DNA of 64,000 nucleotides from Erysipelotrichaceae bacterium (GTDB lineage: Bacteria; Bacillota_I; Bacilli_A; ML615J-28; CAG-313), in the NCBI GenBank assembly GCA_015059015.1, contig SVBG01000003.1, forward strand, positions 1-64,000, given 5' to 3'. Positions 53,402-61,673 of the stretch are shown here, one piece after another (the first letter of the stretch is position 1; every line of letters starts with the position of its first letter). The translations under genes were made by a program, and so were the position numbers. The notes below the pieces were generated by a model. The model worked only from the letters and a program-made list of their open reading frames with translations, did not search any database and had not been told where the DNA came from.

Positions 53402-55195
53402 ATGCTAAAAGATTTTAAACTTAGTGACTTAAAACAAATGAATAATTCTGACTTGATTGAACTTGCAAAAGAAATAAGAACTAAAATTATTGATGTTACT
53501 AGTAAAAATGGTGGTCATTTAGCTTCTAATTTGGGTGTTGTTGAATTAACAATTGCTTTACATAAAGTATTTGATTCTCCAAAAGATAAAATTATTTTTG
53601 ATGTTTCACATCAAACATATACTCATAAGTTATTAACTGGTAGATATGAAAATTTTGATGCTTTGAGAAAAATGGATGGTATTAGTGGATTTGCAAAAAT
53701 GTCTGAAAGTGAACATGATGTTTTTGAGGCTGGGCATTCTTCAACTTCAATTTCTGCTGCACTTGGTTTTTTAGAAGCAAAAGATGCTAAGCAAAATGAA
53801 ATTGGTAATGTAATAGCAGTTGTAGGTGATGCATCAGTTACGAATGGACTTTGTTTTGAAGCTTTAAATTATTTAGCTGCTAAGACAAATCAAAAAATGA
53901 TTATTATTGTCAATGATAATAATATGAGCATTTCTAAAAATATTGGTTTTATTGCAAAGCGTTATAACTCTCTTCGTATAAAAAAATCAATGGGTGTTTT
54001 TAGAAAAATTACACCAATTAGAATCAAACATGCTTTACAATATTATGCATATCGAGTTGACTTATTTACAAGTTTAGGTTTTAAATATTTTGAAAATATT
54101 GATGGACATGATTTTAATGAACTTATTAAATATTTAAACGTTGCTAAAAATACATTTAAATCAATTGTATTACATGTAAAAACGAAAAAAGGTTTTGGAT
54201 ATAAACCTGCTGAAGAAGATAAATTAGGAAAATGGCATGGTGTACCTGCTTTTGATATTGATAGTGGTGAATTTAAAAATCAGTCTAAAAAGCCTATCTT
54301 TGGTGAAATAATCAGCAAGCAATTATGTGAATATGCAAAGAGTGAAAAAGGAAATTTATTGAGAGTAATTTGTCCTGCTATGGCTCTTGGAACAGGTATT
54401 GATGGATTCCAAGCAGAATATCCTAACCAATTTATAGATATTGGTATTGCTGAAGAAAATGGGGTAGTTATGGCTTCATCTATGGCTTTAATGGGGTTAA
54501 AACCTGTTTATTTTGTATATGCTACATTTTTACAAAGAGCTTATGATGAAATTATTCATGATATCGCAAGAATTAATGCCCATGTAGTTTTTTGCGTTGA
54601 CCATGCAGGAATTGTCCCATCTGATGGTGATACACATCAAGGAATTTATGATCTTGGCATGTATGCTTCTATTCCAGGTCTTACAATTTTAAATCCAACA
54701 TCTGCTATTGATGCAGAAAATATGATTAAATATGCACTAGATGAATTAGATGGTCCTGTGATTATTAGATATCCAAAAGGTGAAGTTTCTTTAGAGTTAG
54801 AAACATTTTCTAATGATTTATCTTGGAAAGTAATTAAAAAAGCAAAAAATTATATTATTTCATATACTCCAAATTTTGATGAAGTGTATCAAAGCGAAGA
54901 AATTCATAATTTAGAAGTAGGTATAGTTTGTGCACCTGTAATTAATCCAATTGATGTAAAATTCATTAATTCACTTGATGATGGTGCAATACTTTATGTA
55001 TACGAAGATGTAATCTATCATGGAAGTTTAGCAAGTAAAATATTACATTATATTAGTCAATTTGATTTAAATATAAAAGTAAAAAGTATTTGTATTGCTG
55101 ATACTTATATTTGTTGTGGAAAAGTAAATGAATTAAAAACAAAATATCATGTATCAGTAGATGATTTAATTAAAATAATAAAAGAAGGTAAATAA
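53402..55195 (+). CDS. dxs: 1-deoxy-D-xylulose-5-phosphate synthase
   Basis: A 597-residue thiamine-diphosphate enzyme starting the MEP isoprenoid pathway. DVSHQTYTHKLLTGR, SESEHDVFEAGHSSTSISAALG, the ThDP motif GDASVTNG...VNDNNMSIS (Ala in place of the usual GDG second Gly), DIGIAEENGV and DHAGIVPSDGDTHQGIYDLG are present. The last domain is diverged and the protein is a little shorter than usual (about 620). Follows xseB directly; ispA, often between them in Bacillus, is absent. Confidence 0.93.
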   Translation: MLKDFKLSDLKQMNNSDLIELAKEIRTKIIDVTSKNGGHLASNLGVVELTIALHKVFDSPKDKIIFDVSHQTYTHKLLTGRYENFDALRKMDGISGFAKMSESEHDVFEAGHSSTSISAALGFLEAKDAKQNEIGNVIAVVGDASVTNGLCFEALNYLAAKTNQKMIIIVNDNNMSISKNIGFIAKRYNSLRIKKSMGVFRKITPIRIKHALQYYAYRVDLFTSLGFKYFENIDGHDFNELIKYLNVAKNTFKSIVLHVKTKKGFGYKPAEEDKLGKWHGVPAFDIDSGEFKNQSKKPIFGEIISKQLCEYAKSEKGNLLRVICPAMALGTGIDGFQAEYPNQFIDIGIAEENGVVMASSMALMGLKPVYFVYATFLQRAYDEIIHDIARINAHVVFCVDHAGIVPSDGDTHQGIYDLGMYASIPGLTILNPTSAIDAENMIKYALDELDGPVIIRYPKGEVSLELETFSNDLSWKVIKKAKNYIISYTPNFDEVYQSEEIHNLEVGIVCAPVINPIDVKFINSLDDGAILYVYEDVIYHGSLASKILHYISQFDLNIKVKSICIADTYICCGKVNELKTKYHVSVDDLIKIIKEGK

Positions 55196-55196
55196 C

Positions 55197-56870
55197 ATGT
55201 TAACGAATTTACATGTCCAAAATTTTGCGATAATTGATAAAATTGATATTGATTTTAAAAATGGATTGACAGTTTTAACAGGTGAAACAGGTGCTGGCAA
55301 ATCTTTAATTATTGATGCAATAGGACTTTTAATTGGTGCTAGAGCAACACCAGGATTAGTAAGAGTAGGTTCAACTAAAGCAACAATTGAAGGTACATTT
55401 GATCAATTAAGTGATTCAGTTAAAAATTTTCTAATGGAACTAGAAATAGAAGATGAAGATGAATTAATTATAAGACGAGATATTCATGCAACAGGTAAAT
55501 CTACATTTAGAGTAAATGGTATAACTGTTACTCATTCACAAATTGAATTATTATGTGAAGATTTAATAGATATTCATGTTCAAAATGATACATTAAGATT
55601 ATTTAATCCAAAAAATTATTTATCATTCATCGATGATGCAGAAACTAAAGAAATGTTAAATGAATATAAAATTCTTTATCAAAATTATTCACAAATTTTA
55701 ATAGAATATAAAAAATTATTAAATTCTAAAAATGAGAGTGATCAAAATCTTGATTATATAAAATTTCAGTTGAATGAAATTAATCAAGCTAATTTAATCA
55801 TTGGGGAAGAAGAAAACTTATTAGAAGAATTTAAAGTTTTAAATAATTTTGAAAATATTTATCAAAATTTACAAAATATTAAAATATCATTATCTGATAA
55901 TAATATTAGTGACAATTTATATGAAGTTTTAGATAATTTAAAAAAATTAAAATTATTAAAACCAAGCTATTTACAATTTTTTACTGATGTTGAAAGTGCT
56001 TATTATGTTATTGAAGAACTTGGGACATTTGTAAAAAATGAACTAAATGGTTTGGAATTTGATGAAGACCATTTGAATGAAATAAACGACCGATTGAGTG
56101 TTATTACAAGACTTAAACGTAAATATCATCAAGATATTGAAGGAATTTTAAAACTTAAAGAAGAATTTGAAAAACAAATTGATAGTGTAGATAATTTTGA
56201 TTTTTTTGAAAAAGAATTAAATACTAAATTATTAAATGCATATGATAACTTAAAGAATCAAGCAATTAAATTAACTAATCTTCGTAAATCAAAAGCTGAA
56301 ATTTTAAAGAATAACATTTTATCTACATTAAAAGAATTAATGTTAGAAAAAGTTAAATTACAGTTTGTTTTTAACGAAGTTGAATATAAAGATTATTTAG
56401 ATAATTCCATTTTTACTAAAGATGGTGTAGATAAATGTGATATTTTAATTTCGTTTAATTTAGGAGAAGATTTAAAACCGCTATCAAAAGTAGCATCAGG
56501 TGGTGAAATGTCACGTGTTATGCTTGCATTAAAAGCTCATTTATTTATTAATAAAGATTTGTCAACTGTAATATTTGATGAAATTGATACAGGAATGAGT
56601 GGTAGCGTTGCAGAAGTTGTTGCGAAAAAATTAAAGGAAATGAGTGAAAAAATGCAAGTTTTTTCAATCACGCATTTACCAATTGTTGCATCTAATGCTG
56701 ATTATCATTTATATGTTAAGAAAAATTTTGTTGATGATAAAACTATTACAAATGTTGTAGAACTATCATTTGATGAAAGAATTGATGTACTTTCGGAAAT
56801 GATTTCACCAAATGATACAACTGGCAAAGCTAAAGAAGTTGCAAGATTGATGCTATTAAAAAATAAATAA
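55197..56870 (+). CDS. recN: DNA repair protein RecN
   Basis: A 557-residue SMC-like ATPase. N-terminal Walker A LTGETGAGKSLIIDAIGLLIG, a long coiled-coil middle (about 150-390), and a C-terminal signature VASGGEMSRVMLALK with Walker B VIFDEIDTGMSG. Acts in double-strand break repair. One base after dxs, then a strong terminator. Confidence 0.95.
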   Translation: MLTNLHVQNFAIIDKIDIDFKNGLTVLTGETGAGKSLIIDAIGLLIGARATPGLVRVGSTKATIEGTFDQLSDSVKNFLMELEIEDEDELIIRRDIHATGKSTFRVNGITVTHSQIELLCEDLIDIHVQNDTLRLFNPKNYLSFIDDAETKEMLNEYKILYQNYSQILIEYKKLLNSKNESDQNLDYIKFQLNEINQANLIIGEEENLLEEFKVLNNFENIYQNLQNIKISLSDNNISDNLYEVLDNLKKLKLLKPSYLQFFTDVESAYYVIEELGTFVKNELNGLEFDEDHLNEINDRLSVITRLKRKYHQDIEGILKLKEEFEKQIDSVDNFDFFEKELNTKLLNAYDNLKNQAIKLTNLRKSKAEILKNNILSTLKELMLEKVKLQFVFNEVEYKDYLDNSIFTKDGVDKCDILISFNLGEDLKPLSKVASGGEMSRVMLALKAHLFINKDLSTVIFDEIDTGMSGSVAEVVAKKLKEMSEKMQVFSITHLPIVASNADYHLYVKKNFVDDKTITNVVELSFDERIDVLSEMISPNDTTGKAKEVARLMLLKNK

Positions 56871-56875
56871 AATAA

Positions 56876-56929
56876 AAAAATGTAATAATTATGTATCCAT
56901 TAAATACAATGATTATTACATTTTTATTT
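56876..56929 (+). terminator. Terminator after recN
   Basis: ATGTAATAAT pairs with ATTATTACAT, with a second GTAT/ATAC stem above. T5 follows. Confidence 0.88.
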
Positions 56930-56961
56930 TGTAAATACTAAATTTTGAAAGGAGGAATAAA

Positions 56962-57942
56962 GTGAAAAAAATTATCTTTTTTATAATTTTTTTATGTTTT
57001 TGCTTAACATTAACTTTAAATGTTCATGCAAATAATGATGTTTATGTAATTCCAGGTGGCGAATCTATTGGTTTAAAAATTGAAACAGGAATTGAAGTTG
57101 TTGGAAAGTATACGGTTCAAACAAATAATGGTAAAAAGAATCCATGGTTAAATAGCAAAATAGATGTTGGAGATTATATAATAAAAATTAATGATATAAA
57201 TGTTTCAAATAATGAAATGTTGATAAAAACTTTAAAAGAATTGGAATCATCATCTTGTAAATTACAAATAAAAAGAGATAATAAATATTTTGATACAACA
57301 ATAGAAGTTGTTAAAACGGTTACCAATGAACCTTCAATTGGACTATATATAAAAGATAAAATGCTTGGGATTGGTACTTTATCTTTTGTTTATAATAATA
57401 AATTTGCATCATTAGGACATGGTATTTATGAAAATAATGAACTTATTAATCTAAATAATGGAGATTTAACTTACTCTAACGTTTTAAGTATACAAAAAGC
57501 AACCTTAAATAAAGCAGGAGAAAAAAGAGCAACATTAAATTCAGATACTATTGGAAAAATTAATAAAATAAAGGATACTGGTGTATATGGGACATTTAAT
57601 AAAACTATTTCAAAAAATAAAGTTAAACTTGCGGAAATTAATGAAGTAAAATGTGATGAAGCTGAAATTTACACAGTTATTAACGGTAATAATATTGAAA
57701 AATTTACTGTTGAAATAATTGAAACAAAAGCACAATCCACTATTCAAAGCAAAGGAATTAAAGTAAAAGTTACTGATTCTACTTTAATAAATGAAACTGG
57801 TGGAATTGTTCAAGGTATGAGTGGGAGTCCAATAATTCAAAACGGAAAACTTGTTGGTATAATTTCACATGTTACGTTAGATAATCCAACTATAGGTTAT
57901 GCTGTTTATGCTAAATGGATGTATGATGAACTAGTTAGCTAA
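56962..57942 (+). CDS. spoIVB: SpoIVB-like serine peptidase
   Basis: A 326-residue exported S55 peptidase. GTG start with AAAGGAGG in front. Signal peptide (about 1-23), PDZ-like domain (about 40-120: NSKIDVGDYIIKINDINV), then the peptidase domain with His153 in SLGHGI and Ser287 in GMSGSP. In Bacillus, SpoIVB cuts SpoIVFA and so releases SigK processing during sporulation. It is somewhat shorter than the Bacillus protein (about 425). It lies between recN and spo0A exactly as in B. subtilis. Confidence 0.92.
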   Translation: MKKIIFFIIFLCFCLTLTLNVHANNDVYVIPGGESIGLKIETGIEVVGKYTVQTNNGKKNPWLNSKIDVGDYIIKINDINVSNNEMLIKTLKELESSSCKLQIKRDNKYFDTTIEVVKTVTNEPSIGLYIKDKMLGIGTLSFVYNNKFASLGHGIYENNELINLNNGDLTYSNVLSIQKATLNKAGEKRATLNSDTIGKINKIKDTGVYGTFNKTISKNKVKLAEINEVKCDEAEIYTVINGNNIEKFTVEIIETKAQSTIQSKGIKVKVTDSTLINETGGIVQGMSGSPIIQNGKLVGIISHVTLDNPTIGYAVYAKWMYDELVS

Positions 57943-57997
57943 TTTTATTATGTGTTATATTCCCAAAATAATACATATTTCATGTAAAAAAAGTAAA

Positions 57998-58004
57998 TTT
58001 GACA
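57998..58004 (-). promoter_or_regulatory. Possible 0A box
   Basis: Minus strand TGTCAAA, one mismatch to the Spo0A box TGTCGAA. Paired with the perfect box 24 bp downstream. Confidence 0.45.
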
Positions 58005-58027
58005 AAATATTACAATTTATTTAAAAG

Positions 58028-58034
58028 TGTCGAA
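58028..58034 (+). promoter_or_regulatory. Perfect 0A box upstream of spo0A
   Basis: TGTCGAA, 7 of 7, about 20 bp upstream of the spo0A -35. The intact Spo0A DNA-binding domain makes autoregulation likely. Confidence 0.65.
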
Positions 58035-58053
58035 TAAAATATTAGCGTTTAAA

Positions 58054-58083
58054 TTGATTAAAAACGTTGAAATATGGTATTAT
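58054..58083 (+). promoter_or_regulatory. Promoter of spo0A
   Basis: TTGATT, 18-nt spacer, TATTAT with TGG extension. A SigA-type signal; no SigH-like sequence was recognised. Confidence 0.6.
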
Positions 58084-58112
58084 ATAAAAGCATTTGAAAG
58101 GGGGATATTATA

Positions 58113-58901
58113 ATGCATAATATAAAAATATTAATAGCTGAAGAATTAGAAAATAGTCAGCTAAAAATTTCAGAACAATTACAAAAAAATGGGGATTTTA
58201 ATGTTTTAGGGAGTTATGAAGAAGAAGTGAAAATATTAAATACATTAAAAATCGTTCAAGTTGATGTTTTAATTGTAACACTTTTTAAAGCAAAATTTGA
58301 TGGCGTTAAAATTATTGAAGAATTAAAGAATAATTCAAATGAATATTTAAAACCAAAACATATTGTAGCTGTAACTCATTTTATAAGTAACTACGTAAAT
58401 ACTAAACTGAATGAACTTGAGGTAGATTATTTAGCTGTTGAACCAATTTATTTTGATATGTTCATTGAAACTGTTAAAGAAATAGCATTGTCAAAGACAG
58501 ATTATGGTTCACAAAGTAATTATGACCCAAATTTAGATAGTGAAATTACTGATATTTTACATGAAGTCGGAGTTCCTGCACATATTAAAGGATATTTATA
58601 CTTAAGAGAAGCAATAACAATGGTATATCATAATATTGATATTTTAGGTGCTATCACAAAAGTTTTATATCCCGATGTTGCTAAAAAGTTTAATACTACA
58701 TCATCAAGAGTGGAAAGAGCTATTAGACATGCAATTGAAATTGCGTGGGTTAGAGGAAATGTAGAAGCTATTAGCGAAATATTTAGTTATACAATTAGTT
58801 ATAATAAATCTAAGCCTACTAATTCTGAGTTTATTGCAATGATTGCTGATCGTTTGAGACTTAACCACAGTAAAGAAAAAAGAATTAGGTATATTGCGTA
58901 A
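58113..58901 (+). CDS. spo0A: Spo0A master regulator with degenerate receiver
   Basis: A 262-residue protein. The C-terminal half (about 145-262) is an almost unchanged Spo0A effector: [39 protein letters not shown] and [24 protein letters not shown]. The N-terminal receiver is altered: the phospho-acceptor Asp is Thr56 ([14 protein letters not shown]), the acidic pair is Glu10-Glu11, and the conserved Lys of the LKP motif is Glu110 (AVEP). It should not be phosphorylated at the usual site. It may be constitutively active, controlled by level, or by a ligand. Own promoter with 0A boxes. Confidence 0.95.
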   Translation: MHNIKILIAEELENSQLKISEQLQKNGDFNVLGSYEEEVKILNTLKIVQVDVLIVTLFKAKFDGVKIIEELKNNSNEYLKPKHIVAVTHFISNYVNTKLNELEVDYLAVEPIYFDMFIETVKEIALSKTDYGSQSNYDPNLDSEITDILHEVGVPAHIKGYLYLREAITMVYHNIDILGAITKVLYPDVAKKFNTTSSRVERAIRHAIEIAWVRGNVEAISEIFSYTISYNKSKPTNSEFIAMIADRLRLNHSKEKRIRYIA

Positions 58902-58907
58902 AAACAT

Positions 58908-58940
58908 AAAAAAAGTTAATTCAACCGAATTAACTTTTTT
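58908..58940. terminator. Bidirectional terminator after spo0A
   Basis: A near-perfect hairpin AAGTTAATTC/GAATTAACTT flanked by A and T runs; it also serves the minus-strand gene ending at 58948. Confidence 0.92.
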
Positions 58941-58947
58941 ATTTTAA

Positions 58948-59142
58948 TTAAAGTTGCATTAAAACTAAAACTAAAGCAATAACTGCACTTCCAGCTAATA
59001 ATAAAGCCAATGTAGCAATAATGATTTTACCACCTAATGTACTTTGAGGTGATTTTGTAACTACATATTCAGTAGAACCATCGGCACGTTTAGTTGTTTT
59101 AATAACTGGAGTTTTCTTTTGTTTTTTAACTTTTTTACTCAT
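58948..59142 (-). CDS. Small tail-anchored membrane protein
   Basis: A 64-residue protein: a Lys-rich N-terminus (11 Lys in the first 20 residues), a Gly/Thr linker, then one membrane helix (about 40-62). GAGGT and an extended -10 promoter lie upstream, and a terminator follows, so it is a real gene. No family recognised; the basic tail could bind nucleic acid, acidic lipid or a protein partner. Confidence 0.75.
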   Translation of the reverse strand: MSKKVKKQKKTPVIKTTKRADGSTEYVVTKSPQSTLGGKIIIATLALLLAGSAVIALVLVLMQL

Positions 59143-59182
59143 TTTTTAAACCTCTATTAATTAAACAATTTTATATGAGTTC

Positions 59183-59191
59183 ATTATATCA
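59183..59191 (-). promoter_or_regulatory. Extended -10 promoter of the small membrane protein
   Basis: On the minus strand TGATATAAT, about 40 bp before the start codon. No -35 at standard distance. Confidence 0.55.
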
Positions 59192-59276
59192 CAATTATTA
59201 TAAAAATGAAAGCAAAATAATCATTAATTTTTTTTAATAATTATTTAAACATTTTTTACCTAAAAAAATAAAAATA

Positions 59277-59285
59277 TGATATAAT
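59277..59285 (+). promoter_or_regulatory. Extended -10 promoter of murI
   Basis: TGATATAAT, 20 bp before the ATG; the ribosome site GAGGTGAT follows at once. Confidence 0.6.
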
Positions 59286-59305
59286 AAACTTTATGAGGTG
59301 ATGAT

Positions 59306-60076
59306 ATGAAAAATTCTTATATTGCAGTGTTTGATTCAGGAGTAGGTGGTCTACATATTTTAGAAACACTTGTTAAAGATTTTGCAAGTGAAAACTTTAT
59401 ATATTTAGCTGATGAAGAATTTTTTCCATATGGAGTTAAAACTAAAGAAGAACTTGAAAATAGAATGACATTGATTACCAAAAAGTTAGATTCCATGAAT
59501 GTTAAAGTTATTATTATTGCTTGTAATACTGCATCTGCTAATTCTCATCATTGTCATAAATTTATTAATACGAAAATTATTGAAATAATTAGCGCTACTG
59601 CAAATTATGCAAAATTGGTTACAAATAATAATAAAGTTGGTGTTTGGGCAACAGATGCTACGATAAAATCTAATAAATATCAAGAGGCATTAAGTGATAT
59701 TGAAATGTGTTATCCAGTTAAAGCAAGTGATTTAGTTGTTTTAATAGAAAAAAATTTAATTAACGATACAAAATCTTTAGTTAATACTCATTTAAATGAA
59801 ATTAAAGATGCAGATACATTAATTTTAGGATGTACACATTTTCCATTAGTAAGTGATGTTATTAGAGAATTTAATAAAGAGTTACAATTGGTTTGTTCTA
59901 ATGAACCTGTAAGTATTGCGTTAAAAGACTATTTAGATAAACATAATTTGAATAATACTACTAATGATAATCAAATTATTGATTTATATACAAGTAAAAT
60001 TGATGGTGAATTAAAAGAAAAAGCAAAAAGATTTAATATTAATGCAAATAAAGTAGAATATTTAGAAATTAAGTAG
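59306..60076 (+). CDS. murI: Glutamate racemase
   Basis: A 256-residue racemase supplying D-glutamate for peptidoglycan. FDSGVGGLHIL, ACNTASAN with the first catalytic Cys, and LGCTHFPLV with the second are intact. The ABC-F gene follows 7 bp later. Confidence 0.95.
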   Translation: MKNSYIAVFDSGVGGLHILETLVKDFASENFIYLADEEFFPYGVKTKEELENRMTLITKKLDSMNVKVIIIACNTASANSHHCHKFINTKIIEIISATANYAKLVTNNNKVGVWATDATIKSNKYQEALSDIEMCYPVKASDLVVLIEKNLINDTKSLVNTHLNEIKDADTLILGCTHFPLVSDVIREFNKELQLVCSNEPVSIALKDYLDKHNLNNTTNDNQIIDLYTSKIDGELKEKAKRFNINANKVEYLEIK

Positions 60077-60083
60077 AGGAAAT

Positions 60084-61640
60084 ATGCTATTAACTGTTGA
60101 AAACTTAAATCTTACATTTGACAAAAAACAACTTTTCAAAGATGCTTCATTTAGAATTTTAAATGGGGAAAAAATTGGCGTTGTTGGAAGTAATGGTGTT
60201 GGTAAAACAACATTAATTAATGTTTTATGTGGGAAAATTATTCCAGATAGTGGAAAAATAGAATTTGATAAGAAGATTAAAGTAGGTTATTTAGATCAAT
60301 ATATGAATGTTGACAAATCATTAAGTATTGATGAATATTTAAAACTTGCTTTTAAACACTTATATCAAAAAGAACAAGAAATGAATAAATTATTAGATGA
60401 AATTAAATCGACATCTAATAATGTGATAATAGATCGAAATGTACGAATAACTACAAGTATAAGAGAAGAACTAGAATTAAGTGAATTTTATGCGTTAAAT
60501 TCCAAAATTGCTCGTATTGCATCGGGACTTGGTATTGTAAACTTTGGAATGAATACGTTAATGAAAAATTTATCTGGTGGACAAAAAGTAAAAGTTATTC
60601 TTGCGAAGTTATTACTTGAAAAACCTGATTTATTAATTCTTGATGAACCGACTAACTTTTTAGACACTATTCATGTAGATTGGTTAGTTAAGTATTTAAA
60701 AGAATATAAAGGCAATTTTTTAATTGTTTCACATAATCAAGAATTTCTTAATGATGTTGTTAATGTAATATTTGAGATTGAATTTGGGAAAATTACTAAG
60801 TTTAAAGGTAATTATCAAAACTATTTAGTTAAAAAAGCTCAAATGATGGAAAATTATGAGAAAGCTTATGCTGCACAACAAAGAGAAATCAAAACATTAG
60901 AGGCTTATATTCAAAAAAATAAAGTAAAAACTTCAACTGCTCGTCAAGCAAAAAGTAGAGAAAAAATGCTTGATCGTATTGATGTATTAGATGCTCCTAA
61001 AAGTGGTGATATTAGATTAAATCTATATTTTAACTATTCACCTATCGCATCACACAAGTTTTTAGAAGTAAAGGATTTAGAAATAGGTTATGTATCTAGT
61101 TTACTACCGCCTATATCGTTCACAATTAAAAGTGGTACTAGACTTGCGATAACTGGTTTTAATGGAATAGGAAAATCTACTTTATTAAAAACGTTAATTG
61201 ATGAACTTAAACCAATTTGTGGAAGTTTTAAGTTTGTTGATAATGTTAAAATTGCCTATTTTGAACAAGAACATAATTTTGATAATCCTAATATTAGTGC
61301 TTTAGAAGAAATTCATAATATCTATCCAAAAATGGATCATAAGGAAATAAGAAGTTTACTTGCAAGATGTGGTTTACGAGGTGATATGGTGTTGCAACCA
61401 ATTAAAACTTTATCAGGTGGTGAACAATCTAAATTAAAATTATGTAAAGTTATGATGATTAAGTCTAATGTGTTAATATTAGATGAACCTACTAATCACT
61501 TAGATGTCAATGCAAAAAATGATTTACTTGATGCACTAAAAAAATATCAAGGTACAATTATTTTTGTTTCACATGAAAGAGATTTTATTGATAAACTATC
61601 TACTGAAGTTTATAGTTTTGAGGATTTATTATTATCGTAA
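60084..61640 (+). CDS. ABC-F family ATPase (Uup/YkpA-like)
   Basis: A 518-residue soluble protein with two ABC domains: Walker A GVVGSNGVGKTT and signature LSGGQKVKV with LLILDEPTNFLD in the first; AITGFNGIGKST, LSGGEQSKL and VLILDEPTNHLD in the second. A charged linker (about 245-305) joins them. No membrane part. ABC-F proteins act on ribosomes to relieve stalling or antibiotic block; the subgroup is uncertain. Confidence 0.93.
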   Translation: MLLTVENLNLTFDKKQLFKDASFRILNGEKIGVVGSNGVGKTTLINVLCGKIIPDSGKIEFDKKIKVGYLDQYMNVDKSLSIDEYLKLAFKHLYQKEQEMNKLLDEIKSTSNNVIIDRNVRITTSIREELELSEFYALNSKIARIASGLGIVNFGMNTLMKNLSGGQKVKVILAKLLLEKPDLLILDEPTNFLDTIHVDWLVKYLKEYKGNFLIVSHNQEFLNDVVNVIFEIEFGKITKFKGNYQNYLVKKAQMMENYEKAYAAQQREIKTLEAYIQKNKVKTSTARQAKSREKMLDRIDVLDAPKSGDIRLNLYFNYSPIASHKFLEVKDLEIGYVSSLLPPISFTIKSGTRLAITGFNGIGKSTLLKTLIDELKPICGSFKFVDNVKIAYFEQEHNFDNPNISALEEIHNIYPKMDHKEIRSLLARCGLRGDMVLQPIKTLSGGEQSKLKLCKVMMIKSNVLILDEPTNHLDVNAKNDLLDALKKYQGTIIFVSHERDFIDKLSTEVYSFEDLLLS

Positions 61641-61673
61641 AAGATAAAAAACTAAAAGAAGGAGTATTATGTT

